Below the pieces are notes generated by a model. That model did no database searches and had not been told where the DNA came from. It worked only from the letters and a program-made list of their open reading frames with translations. A program made the translations under genes and the position numbers. A stretch of 64,000 nucleotides of DNA from Streptomyces hokutonensis. GTDB lineage: Bacteria > Actinomycetota > Actinomycetes > Streptomycetales > Streptomycetaceae. Each line of letters starts with the position of its first letter. The stretch's first letter is position 1. Of this stretch, positions 1-6,984 are shown one piece after another. The stretch spans positions 1 to 64,000 of the forward strand of contig NZ_BARG01000002.1 in assembly GCF_000376565.1 (NCBI RefSeq). Direction: 5' to 3'.

Positions 1-1107
1 CGGTGGTACCGGGCGCTCGGGGCGTGCGAGGGAGACGCCGGCCACCGCCGGACGCTGGGTCGGTATCGGGTCCTCGGCGGGCGGGGCGGGATCGGGGTGG
101 GGTTGAGGGTCGAGTTGGGGTTCGGGGTCCGGATCGTGCACCCGGGGATCTCGTGCCGCCCTGATCACCAACGGTTCCAGGAAGACCGGAGTGGGCGACT
201 CCTGATAGGCCTCGGGTCCCTCCGACCTCTCGGGCTCCTCCACCAACCGCGTTTCCACCGACCCGAGTTTCTCGGCCTCCGTCGGAAACGCGACCGGGGT
301 CAGCGCCTCCTCCACCTCCTCGAGCCCCGGACGGACCGACGGCTCCTTCTCCAGGAGCGCGGCCAGTACCTCCCGCAACGGGCCTGCGGCGGGCGGGAGT
401 TCGGGCTCCTCGTAGAGCACCGCGTGCAGGGTGGCCAGGGTGGTGTCGCGGGAGAACGGTGAGCGGCCGGCCAGCGCCGCGCAGAGGGTCGCGCCGAGGG
501 ACCAGATGTCCGAGGGCGGTCCCTGCGGGCGGCCGGAGATCCGCTCGGGTGCCATGTAGTCGGGCGAGCCGACGAGCATGCCGACCATGGTGAGCGCCTT
601 GGCGTCCTGGATCGCGGCGATACCGAAGTCGGTGAGCACGACGCGTCCCGCACGGCTCTCGACGAGTACGTTGCCGGGTTTGATGTCCCGGTGCAGGACG
701 CCTCCCGCGTGCACCTGCCGCAGGGCCGCCACCAGCCCCAGTCCGATGCGGGCGGCCTCGCGCGGGCCGACCGGGCCGTCCTCGGCCATGATCCGCTCCA
801 GCGAGCGGCCGGCCACCAACTCCATGACGATCCACAGGCGTTCGCCCTCGTCCACGACGTCGTAGACCCGTACGACGTTGGGATGGTCGATCCGCGCCGT
901 GGCCCTGGCCTCGCGCAGGGTGCGTTCGCGGCGGGTGCGGGTGTCCTCCGGGTCGAGGCCGTCGATGCGCATCTCCTTGACCGCGATCTGCCGGTCGAGC
1001 ATTTCGTCGGCGGCCCGCCACACCCGCCCCATTCCCCCCTGGCCGATGCTTTCGACCAGTCGATAACGCCCGGTCACCAATAGCCCCGGAGTTCCGCCGT
1101 CCCTCAA
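1..1107 (-). CDS. Serine/threonine protein kinase (PknB-like), C-terminus cut by window edge
   Basis: Eukaryotic-type Ser/Thr kinase; the catalytic domain fills most of the 369 visible codons. From a TTG start at 1107 the glycine loop GQGGMGRV lies at residues 22-29, the ATP-binding lysine (AVKEM) at K44, the catalytic loop HRDIKPGN at 139-146 and DFG at 160-162, followed by the APE motif (DYMAPERISG). All catalytic residues are present, so it should be active. After the kinase domain the chain becomes Pro/Glu/Asp-rich, as in juxtamembrane linkers, and leaves the window before any membrane or sensor domain appears. The start is uncertain: GTG at 1077 sits right at the conserved domain start, and neither start has a strong ribosome site. 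Substrates cannot be inferred. Confidence 0.93.
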   Translation of the reverse strand, partial: MRDGGTPGLLVTGRYRLVESIGQGGMGRVWRAADEMLDRQIAVKEMRIDGLDPEDTRTRRERTLREARATARIDHPNVVRVYDVVDEGERLWIVMELVAGRSLERIMAEDGPVGPREAARIGLGLVAALRQVHAGGVLHRDIKPGNVLVESRAGRVVLTDFGIAAIQDAKALTMVGMLVGSPDYMAPERISGRPQGPPSDIWSLGATLCAALAGRSPFSRDTTLATLHAVLYEEPELPPAAGPLREVLAALLEKEPSVRPGLEEVEEALTPVAFPTEAEKLGSVETRLVEEPERSEGPEAYQESPTPVFLEPLVIRAARDPRVHDPDPEPQLDPQPHPDPAPPAEDPIPTQRPAVAGVSLARPERPVPP

Positions 1108-1262
1108 GTTCCCCGTATTCCCCGGCAATCCGCTGCACCCCCACAATGGTCACACTTCATGCCGTACCAGCATAGTGCGGAGAAATCTTGTGGTACCTCT
1201 TCAAGTACTGCGAATTCAGGCGCAGTCCCAGGGGGACACAGGGGAACACAAGGGGGACGAAC

Positions 1263-2003
1263 ATGGGTTCTCGTCGCGCGACGGCCATCGCGACGGCCAT
1301 CACAGGATCGCTGCTCACGGCATCTTTCTCGGCGGTGATGATCCTTTCCTTCACCGCTGCGGCGGACGACCAGGGACCGGGAAGCAGCAAAGGCGGAAAG
1401 GCGATGGACGCGGCACCGGCGGGTGTGAAACTGACCACGCTCCTGCCGGAGAGGATTTCTGTCGACAACAGTTCGAAAAAGACGGCGATCACCGCCACGG
1501 TGAAGAACGAGGGGACCAAGGAGAGCGGCGAGCTCAATCTCCTGGTCGTCGGTTTCGACGGCCTCAAGGTCAATGGCGTGCAGGGTTGTTCGGCGATCGC
1601 CGCAAAGGATCTACCGCCCGGTTCGAACAGCGGATTCAAGTGCTCCGTCGGCACGCTCGCCGCGGGCAGGTCGAAGTCGTACGCCGTCGACGCGACGTAC
1701 GACCTGAGCAAGGCCGGGAAGATCTGTCTGCCGGTGATGTCCGCCGACGGCAAGAAGACGTTCTGGCAGCAGGGCCCGGTCCCGTTCGGTACGACGAACC
1801 CGTCGCCGAACGCCCCGGCCACCCCGTTGCTGCTCGGCACCGACAACAAGCCGGTGGCGCCGGGCGGCGACACCCTGCCCAAGACCGGCGTCGGCAGTGA
1901 CGTACTGCCGCTGGGCGCGGCCGGTGCGGCACTGATCGCGGCGGGCGCGGCGGGCCTGTACTGGTCCCAGCGACCGCCGAGGCGGCAGGCCCGGCGGGGC
2001 TGA
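1263..2003 (+). CDS. Secreted cell-wall protein with LPKTG sorting motif
   Basis: 246-residue exported protein of unknown role. The ATG at 1263 follows a strong purine-rich ribosome site; an upstream in-frame ATG at 1188 would bury the signal peptide. Residues 1-34 form a signal peptide (RR near the start, hydrophobic core, Ala-rich cleavage region). The middle resembles a small beta-sandwich with Thr/Ala/Gly-rich sequence and two cysteines. Near the C-terminus LPKTG (205-209) is followed by a hydrophobic stretch and an Arg-rich tail, the standard sortase signal. Streptomyces class E sortases usually prefer LAxTG, so LPxTG may point to another sortase class. No sortase gene is adjacent. A hairpin terminator follows the stop. 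Confidence 0.85.
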   Translation: MGSRRATAIATAITGSLLTASFSAVMILSFTAAADDQGPGSSKGGKAMDAAPAGVKLTTLLPERISVDNSSKKTAITATVKNEGTKESGELNLLVVGFDGLKVNGVQGCSAIAAKDLPPGSNSGFKCSVGTLAAGRSKSYAVDATYDLSKAGKICLPVMSADGKKTFWQQGPVPFGTTNPSPNAPATPLLLGTDNKPVAPGGDTLPKTGVGSDVLPLGAAGAALIAAGAAGLYWSQRPPRRQARRG

Positions 2004-2019
2004 GCGGAACGCGGACAAG

Positions 2020-2056
2020 GGAGGGCCGGGCGGCGGGAGCACCCGGCCCTTCCTGT
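2020..2056 (+). terminator. Rho-independent terminator after LPKTG protein gene
   Basis: AGGGCCGGG (2022-2030) pairs perfectly with CCCGGCCCT (2042-2050) across an 11-nt loop and is followed by a T-rich stretch (TTCCTGTT). It sits 20 nt past the stop of the preceding gene. Confidence 0.7.
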
Positions 2057-2113
2057 TGGCATCCCTCGGAAAGCCTGACGGCACCTGTCAGGTTATGGAG
2101 CCAGCATGACCGC

Positions 2114-3424
2114 ATGAGCCAGCACACGCAGCCTCTCACCCTCCACCCCACGGACCCCGGCTACGACGCCGAACTCGCCGGTTTCCAGACCGGGTTCGCC
2201 CAGCGCCCCGCCGTGGTCTTCGGCGCGGCCTCGGCCGACGACGTGATCGCCGCCGTACGGTACGCGGCCGGCGCGGGGCTGCCGGTCGGGGTGCAGGCCA
2301 CCGGGCACGGGCTGCCGGGTGGATCGGAGGGTGGGGTGCTGATCACCACGCGGCGGATGGACGGGGTACGGGTCGATCCCGGGGCGCGGACGGTCCGCGT
2401 CCAGGCGGGCGTGCGGTGGGCGCAGGTAGTGGCGGCGGCGGAGCCGTACGGGCTGGCCCCGTTGAACGGGTCGTCGCCCAGCGTGGGTGCCGTGTCGTAC
2501 ACGCTCAGCGGTGGACTCGGCATCCTGGCAAGGGAGTTCGGGTACGCGGCCGACCATGTGCGCTCCCTCGACGTCGTCACCGCCGATGGCCGACTCCGGC
2601 GAGTGACACGGAAGTCGGAGCCCGAGCTGTACTGGGCGCTGCTCGGTGCCGGGCATTCCTTCGGTGTCGTCACGGAGTTGGAGATCGACCTCGTCCCGGT
2701 GCGGACGCTCTACGGCGGTTCGCTCGCCTTCGACGGGCGGGAGGTGGATCCGGCGGGCCTGCTGCGGGCGTACGAGGAGTGGACGCGGACCGTGCCGGAC
2801 GGGCTGACCTCGTCCTTCGCCGCCGTACCGTACCCGGACGTCCCGGCGCTGCCGCCGCACCTGCGCGGGCGGTACGTCCTCTCCGTGCGGGTCGCGTACA
2901 CGGGACCCGACGGTGATCAACTCGTCGCGCCGCTGCGGGAGTTGGGGCCGGTGCTCACCGACTCGTTGCGGGAGATGCCGTACGCCGAGAGCCACACGAT
3001 CCACAGTGATCCGCCCGAGCCGCACGCGTACTACGGCGACAGCGCGGTACTGAGCGAGCTGGATGCCGAACGGGTGGGCGAGGTGCTGGCCCTCGTCGGG
3101 CCTGACGCACCCGGTATGTGTGTCGTCCAGGTCAATCATCTGGGCGGGGCCCTCGCGAAGTCCGCGCCGAACTCGGTGCCGTACCGCGAAGGGCGTTTCC
3201 TGGTACGGCTGTTGGCGGTAGGCGACCGTACGACCGCGCGCGCCCGGCTCGACCCGGCCTTCGCGCTGCTCGCGCCGGTGACGCTCGGCCGGGCGCTCAA
3301 CTTCGCCTTCGGGGCCGGGGATCGGACCGAGGGGCTGTACGACGCGGAGACGCGGAAGAGGCTCGCCGCGTTGAAGTCGGAGTACGACCCGGCGAACCTC
3401 TTCCGCAGGAACTACGGTCCCTAG
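2114..3424 (+). CDS. FAD-binding oxidoreductase, berberine-bridge-enzyme/VAO family
   Basis: 436-residue flavoprotein oxidase. An N-terminal FAD_binding_4 domain covers about residues 30-200, with His65 in ATGHG at the position that carries 8-alpha-histidyl FAD in this family. The second attachment cysteine of bicovalent members is replaced by serine in the motif SPSVGAVSY, so a single covalent link is expected. The C-terminal BBE signature is intact (YDPANLFRRNYGP). Members oxidise sugars, oligosaccharides or secondary metabolites; the substrate cannot be read here and no biosynthetic cluster is adjacent. The TAG stop lies inside the left arm of a 99-bp inverted-repeat element, directly convergent with bioY. 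Confidence 0.9.
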   Translation: MSQHTQPLTLHPTDPGYDAELAGFQTGFAQRPAVVFGAASADDVIAAVRYAAGAGLPVGVQATGHGLPGGSEGGVLITTRRMDGVRVDPGARTVRVQAGVRWAQVVAAAEPYGLAPLNGSSPSVGAVSYTLSGGLGILAREFGYAADHVRSLDVVTADGRLRRVTRKSEPELYWALLGAGHSFGVVTELEIDLVPVRTLYGGSLAFDGREVDPAGLLRAYEEWTRTVPDGLTSSFAAVPYPDVPALPPHLRGRYVLSVRVAYTGPDGDQLVAPLRELGPVLTDSLREMPYAESHTIHSDPPEPHAYYGDSAVLSELDAERVGEVLALVGPDAPGMCVVQVNHLGGALAKSAPNSVPYREGRFLVRLLAVGDRTTARARLDPAFALLAPVTLGRALNFAFGAGDRTEGLYDAETRKRLAALKSEYDPANLFRRNYGP

Positions 3425-3520
3425 GACCTGTCCGGCGGATCATGCCGCAGACGCGGGGCGTGGCACGCGCTGATCAGGCACCGTCGCTTTTCTGCGACCT
3501 GCTCCGCCGGACAGGTCCTA
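3422..3520. mobile_element. MITE-like element with 18-bp perfect terminal inverted repeats
   Basis: Two perfect 18-bp arms, 3422-3439 (TAGGACCTGTCCGGCGGA) and 3503-3520 (its exact reverse complement), enclose 63 bp with no coding capacity. Both ends begin with TA, as expected for an element inserted at a TA dinucleotide. The left arm supplies the TAG stop of the FAD oxidase and the right arm the TAG stop of bioY on the other strand. It could be a transposase-less mobile element, or a bidirectional terminator of two convergent genes. The 63-nt loop and lack of a T-run favour the mobile interpretation. Confidence 0.55.
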
Positions 3521-4099
3521 CCGCTGCTTGTTGACGAACTTCCACGCGGTCGGGGTCGCGCCCATCGCCAGGGCCGCCTTCAGGGCGTCGCCGAGGAGGA
3601 AGGGGGTGAGGCCGGCGGCGATCGCGGCGCTCGTCGAGAGGTCGAGGCTGACCGCGAGGTACGGGACGCCGACGGCGTAGATGATCGCCTCGCCCAGGAT
3701 CATCGTGCCCGCCATGCGCAGGACCGAGCGGTCGGCGCCGCGGCGGGCCAGGGCGCCGACGGCGGCGGAGGCGAGCAGCATGCCGACGATGTAGCCGAAG
3801 GAGGCGCCGCTGCCGTGGGTGCCGCCGGCGAACCACGGCACGCCGGCCAGGCCGAGCAGCGCGTACAGCGCGAGCGAGAGGAAGCCGCGGCCGGCGCCGA
3901 GGGAGGTGCCGACGAGCAGCGCGGCGAAGGTCTGGCCGGTGACCGGGACCGGGGAGCCCGGCACGGGCACGGAGAGCTGGGCGGCGAGGCCGGTGAGCGC
4001 GGCGCCGCCGAGCACGAGGGTGATGTCCCGGACGCGGGAGGCGGGCAGCAGATCGGCGAGGACCTGTCCGGGGCGGGCGGTGGCGACGGCGGTACTCAA
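3518..4099 (-). CDS. bioY: Biotin transporter BioY (ECF S-component)
   Basis: 193-residue integral membrane protein with about six hydrophobic segments. It carries the BioY substrate-binding features, including PVPVTGQTFAALLVG and the glycine-rich stretches FLSLALYALLGLAGVPWF and GASFGYIVGMLLA. BioY binds biotin and either works with a shared ATPase/EcfT energising module or acts alone; no bioM or bioN is adjacent. The TTG at 4099 is chosen because GGAG lies 6-7 nt upstream and the length is typical; the in-frame extension to 4288 adds unrelated sequence. The stop lies inside the right arm of the 99-bp inverted-repeat element. Confidence 0.92.
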   Translation of the reverse strand: MSTAVATARPGQVLADLLPASRVRDITLVLGGAALTGLAAQLSVPVPGSPVPVTGQTFAALLVGTSLGAGRGFLSLALYALLGLAGVPWFAGGTHGSGASFGYIVGMLLASAAVGALARRGADRSVLRMAGTMILGEAIIYAVGVPYLAVSLDLSTSAAIAAGLTPFLLGDALKAALAMGATPTAWKFVNKQR

Positions 4100-4322
4100 G
4101 GGGAACTCCGCAGGTTGACGGGGGGACGGCAGGGGACTCCGTGACGCTATCCCAGGGGCCTCGGGCCGATCACCGTCAGCGCTCGACAAAGGGTTCGGCG
4201 CGGACTTGGTGGGCTCCGGACAAAGGATGCCCGTTACACACGCTCGGGCGTGATGACCGTCACGCGGACCCCGTGCCGTCTCGCACACCGGTCACCGTCT
4301 GGGCAGCGGTGCACCGTTTTGC

Positions 4323-4328
4323 TAGCTT
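4323..4328 (+). promoter_or_regulatory. Candidate -10 box for a leaderless transcript
   Basis: TAGCTT lies 7 nt before the ATG at 4336, and no Shine-Dalgarno sequence precedes that ATG. This is the geometry of a leaderless actinobacterial transcript starting at the A of the start codon. No convincing -35 box is visible. The rest of the 4100-4335 spacer between bioY and this ORF shows no other gene. Confidence 0.4.
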
Positions 4329-4335
4329 CGACCGC

Positions 4336-4419
4336 ATGGTTGCCCAGGCCCGGAACTTCGCGTCGCGTCGCTATGTCGACCTGCGACGCCAGGCCGCGGC
4401 GACCTGTTACCGCCCCTGA
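4336..4419 (+). CDS. Putative cysteine-regulatory leader peptide (27 aa)
   Basis: Short ORF encoding 27 residues with the core SRRYVDLRRQAAATC followed by YRP and a TGA stop. The pattern of Arg/Tyr-Val-Asp-Leu-Arg followed a few residues later by a late Cys matches the actinobacterial putative leader peptides found ahead of sulfur-assimilation and transport genes. In those, ribosome stalling at cysteine codons is thought to sense cysteine. It appears leaderless. The ROK regulator and sulfonate operon lie just downstream, separated by a hairpin (4439-4465). Assignment rests on this motif and context; the peptide itself probably has no function as a protein. Confidence 0.65.
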   Translation: MVAQARNFASRRYVDLRRQAAATCYRP

Positions 4420-4438
4420 GGCGGGCGGAGCGGATCCG

Positions 4439-4465
4439 GTGCGCCTCGACATCCCCACGGCGCAC
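4439..4465 (+). promoter_or_regulatory. Candidate attenuation hairpin between leader peptide and ROK gene
   Basis: GTGCGCC (4439-4445) can pair with GGCGCAC (4459-4465) over a 13-nt loop, beginning 20 nt after the leader stop. A stem here could be affected by a ribosome stalled on the single late Cys codon. There is no following U-run, so a translational or Rho-type mechanism is more likely than intrinsic termination. Confidence 0.3.
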
Positions 4466-4494
4466 TGTCGGACCCGTTCCCGAGGAAGATCCCC

Positions 4495-5694
4495 ATGCCC
4501 CGTAACGCGGCACCTCTTCTACGCTCCCCCGTACCCCGCGCCGCCGACAGCGACCGGCGGCGCACCAACGCGAGTGTCATCCTGCGGTCCGTGCTGGAGC
4601 ACGGGCCGGTGGCCCGCTCCACCATCGCCCGGCTGACCGGGCTGTCCCCCGCCTCGGTGACCGACTACTGCGCCCACTTCGCCGGACTCGGCCTGATCCA
4701 TGAGTCGGCCACACCCGAACGATCGCGAGGTGTGGGCCGGCCCCATGTGCCGGTCGACCTGGACGACTCACGGTTCATCGTGGGCGGGGTCCATGTGGCC
4801 GTGCCCTATACGACGGTGGCCCTGCTCGATCTGCGGGGCCGGGTGCTGGCCGAGCGACGCATCGGACACGACACCACCGACCCCTCACGCGTGCTGGAGC
4901 GGGCCGCCGAAGGGCTGGACGCGCTGCTCGCGGACGCGTCCGGTGCCATTCCGCTCGGTGTCGGCGTGGCCGCCGGCGGCTGGGTCGACCGGGACTCCGG
5001 GACCATCGTCGACCATCCCCTGCTCGGCTGGCGGGACGTGCCGGTGCGCGAGATCCTCGGCACCCGCACCGGGCTCCCGGTCCATGTGGACGGCCACGCA
5101 AGGGCGTTGGTGAACGGCGAGCGCCTCTTCGGGCGGGCCCGGGGCAGCCGCAGCGTGCTGCATCTCTTCGTCGGCAATGTGGTCGACGCGGCCTTCGCCA
5201 CCAACGACGAGGTGCACCACGGTCCCCGCTCGCAGGCCGGTGCGATCGCGCATCTGCCGCTGCGCGGCGGCACCGAGCCGTGCGACTGCGGCCGGGTCGG
5301 CTGCCTCCAAGTGGAGCTGAGCGAACGGACGTTGTGCCGGAAGGCCCGGGAGGCGGGGATCGTCGACGGGGTGAACCCGACCCATGTCGTGGCCGCGGCC
5401 GAGCGCGGAGACCCGGTCGCCGTACGGCTGTTGACGCAGCGGGCGCGGATGGCCGGGCGGGCGGCGGGGCTGCTGCTCGACATCCTCAACCCGGAGACGG
5501 TGGTCGTCACCGAACTCGGCGTCATCCACCGCGAGGACTGCCTGCGCGCGCTGCGCGAGGAGGTCGGTGACGCGCGGGCGTCGGCTGTCGTACCGACGAG
5601 TTTCCCGGATTCCGTGCTGGCCGTGGCGGGTGGTTCGGTGATGCTGGACGTGCTGTTCCGGGATCCTTTGAGTGTTTCACAGGCGACTATTTAA
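4495..5694 (+). CDS. ROK family transcriptional regulator
   Basis: 399-residue ROK repressor-type protein. An N-terminal winged helix-turn-helix (about residues 20-85, with HGPVARSTIARLTGLSPASV) is followed by the sugar-kinase-like ROK fold. The ROK zinc motif is intact as CDCGRVGCLQ, and GGxTGA-like phosphate loops are degenerate, consistent with a regulator rather than a kinase. A ribosome site (GAGGAAG) precedes the ATG. It sits between two short cysteine-containing leader ORFs and directly upstream of a sulfonate ABC operon. It is therefore the likely local regulator, although ROK proteins normally sense sugars or sugar phosphates. A sulfur-related ligand would be unusual and is inferred only from position. 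Confidence 0.9.
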   Translation: MPRNAAPLLRSPVPRAADSDRRRTNASVILRSVLEHGPVARSTIARLTGLSPASVTDYCAHFAGLGLIHESATPERSRGVGRPHVPVDLDDSRFIVGGVHVAVPYTTVALLDLRGRVLAERRIGHDTTDPSRVLERAAEGLDALLADASGAIPLGVGVAAGGWVDRDSGTIVDHPLLGWRDVPVREILGTRTGLPVHVDGHARALVNGERLFGRARGSRSVLHLFVGNVVDAAFATNDEVHHGPRSQAGAIAHLPLRGGTEPCDCGRVGCLQVELSERTLCRKAREAGIVDGVNPTHVVAAAERGDPVAVRLLTQRARMAGRAAGLLLDILNPETVVVTELGVIHREDCLRALREEVGDARASAVVPTSFPDSVLAVAGGSVMLDVLFRDPLSVSQATI

Positions 5695-5727
5695 TTCAGA
5701 AACTCGGAATGTTGACAGGAGGCGCTC

Positions 5728-5787
5728 ATGACCGAGAACATCCTGTTCATGAGCCTGCAGATGAGTTGTCGCACTTCTTGTTGCTGA
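5728..5787 (+). CDS. Cysteine-rich leader peptide ahead of sulfonate transport operon (19 aa)
   Basis: Nineteen-codon ORF, MTENILFMSLQMSCRTSCC, with a perfect AGGAGG ribosome site 5 nt before the ATG. Three of its last six codons are cysteine and the final two are tandem Cys, directly before the TGA. Tandem terminal cysteine codons in a strongly translated short ORF are the hallmark of cysteine-responsive attenuators described in actinobacteria. It lies 121 nt upstream of the sulfonate-type binding protein gene. The ribosome site of that gene is buried in a palindrome (5897-5908), so stalling could alter its accessibility. The ORF is clear; the mechanism is inferred. Confidence 0.75.
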   Translation: MTENILFMSLQMSCRTSCC

Positions 5788-5896
5788 CCCGTTGACGCGC
5801 CCCTGGCGCCGGTCTCATCCTGCCCGCATTTCGTTCTCCGGCTTTCTCCTGCCGTGAATCCCGCGCGCATTCCCGCGTTCCCGTGACTTTTGATCA

Positions 5897-5908
5897 GGGA
5901 GTACTCCC
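5897..5908 (+). promoter_or_regulatory. Palindrome GGGAGTACTCCC covering the ribosome site of the binding-protein gene
   Basis: A perfect 12-bp palindrome abuts the ATG at 5909, so the GGGAG Shine-Dalgarno can fold on the adjoining CTCCC or pair with the pyrimidine-rich CTCC motifs upstream (around 5835-5850). This could be the regulated output of the cysteine leader, or a protein operator. Confidence 0.4.
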
Positions 5909-6979
5909 ATGCCCAATTCCCGTGCGCCCGGCCTCGACCGGCGGCTCTTCCTCACCTCCGTGCTCGGTGCCGCCGCGGGCATCGCCGGCCTCAGCGGCTG
6001 CGCCACGAGCAGTGCCGCGGCCTCGAAGTCGGGGGCAGGTCTGTCCGCCCCGCTCGCCGAGAAGGTGCCGTCCGGCACGAGCCTGAAGATCTCCTCGTAC
6101 CTCAACACCCAGCAACTCCAGTTCAAGCTGGCGAAGTTGCCCAAGTTGCCGTTCACCGTGTCGAGTTGGGTGAACATCGGGGCCGGTCCCGATGTCATCA
6201 ACGCGTTCCGCGCCAAGTCCCTGGACCTCGCCAACAACGCGGGCATCCCGCCGATCCAGGCGCACTACCAGGGCTTCGACGCGAAGATCGTCGCGATCAA
6301 CATCACGCGCAAGCCCAACTATCTCTTCGCCACCAAGCCCGGCAGCGACATCCGCACGGTCGCCGACTTCAAGGGCAAGAAGCTCGCGTTCTCCCAGGGC
6401 CAGGCCCAAGGCGTCGTACTGCTGCGGGCGTTGAAGGAAGCGGGCCTGAAGTACGACGAGGTGAAGCTCGTCCCGCTGACCAGCAACCAGTTCCTCACGG
6501 CCCTCCAGTCGGGCCAGGTCGACATCGCCCCGCTCGCCAACAGCCAGGCACCGGCGTACCTCAAGCAGTACGAGGCGAAGGGCGCCCACGCCATCACCAC
6601 CGACGTCGTGGACCTGCTCAACCTGCTGTGGGCGCCGGCCTCCGTGCTGGCCGACTCCGCGAAGGCCGCCGCGATCGCCGCGTACATCCCGCAGTGGGCG
6701 CAGGGCCAGGTCTGGCAGTACGAGAACCCGGACACCTGGAACGAGGAGTTCTACGTCAAGACGCAGAACCTGACCCTCGCCCAGGCCAAGTCGGTCACCG
6801 CGCTCGCCAACAAGCCCTTGTTCCCGCCGAGTTGGGACGAGGCCGTCAAGTGGGAGCAGGAGACCGCCGATCTGCTGGCGGAGGGCGGCTTCGTGAAGGA
6901 GTTCAAGGTGGACTCGCTCTTCGACCGGCGCTTCGAGTCCATCGCGGCGAAGGCCGTCCCGGCGGAGTACCGGAAGTGA
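5909..6979 (+). CDS. ABC transporter substrate-binding lipoprotein, aliphatic sulfonate type (SsuA-like)
   Basis: 356-residue periplasmic-type binding protein of the SsuA/ThiY (NMT1-like) class. The N-terminus combines a Tat-like RRLFLTS with a lipobox ending at Cys31 (GLSGC), so it should be lipid-anchored outside the membrane. The ligand-binding core has typical stretches such as VNIGAGPDVINAFRAKSLD and SGQVDIAPLA. It is the first gene of a compact operon with a permease, ATPase, FMN monooxygenase and TauD-like dioxygenase, which fits uptake and desulfonation of organosulfonates under sulfur limitation. The exact sulfonate cannot be read. Confidence 0.9.
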   Translation: MPNSRAPGLDRRLFLTSVLGAAAGIAGLSGCATSSAAASKSGAGLSAPLAEKVPSGTSLKISSYLNTQQLQFKLAKLPKLPFTVSSWVNIGAGPDVINAFRAKSLDLANNAGIPPIQAHYQGFDAKIVAINITRKPNYLFATKPGSDIRTVADFKGKKLAFSQGQAQGVVLLRALKEAGLKYDEVKLVPLTSNQFLTALQSGQVDIAPLANSQAPAYLKQYEAKGAHAITTDVVDLLNLLWAPASVLADSAKAAAIAAYIPQWAQGQVWQYENPDTWNEEFYVKTQNLTLAQAKSVTALANKPLFPPSWDEAVKWEQETADLLAEGGFVKEFKVDSLFDRRFESIAAKAVPAEYRK

Positions 6980-6984
6980 CGGCC

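Noticed and set aside
4100..4288. N-terminal extension of BioY
   Set aside because: The added residues are not BioY-like; TTG at 4099 has an ideal ribosome site and gives normal length.
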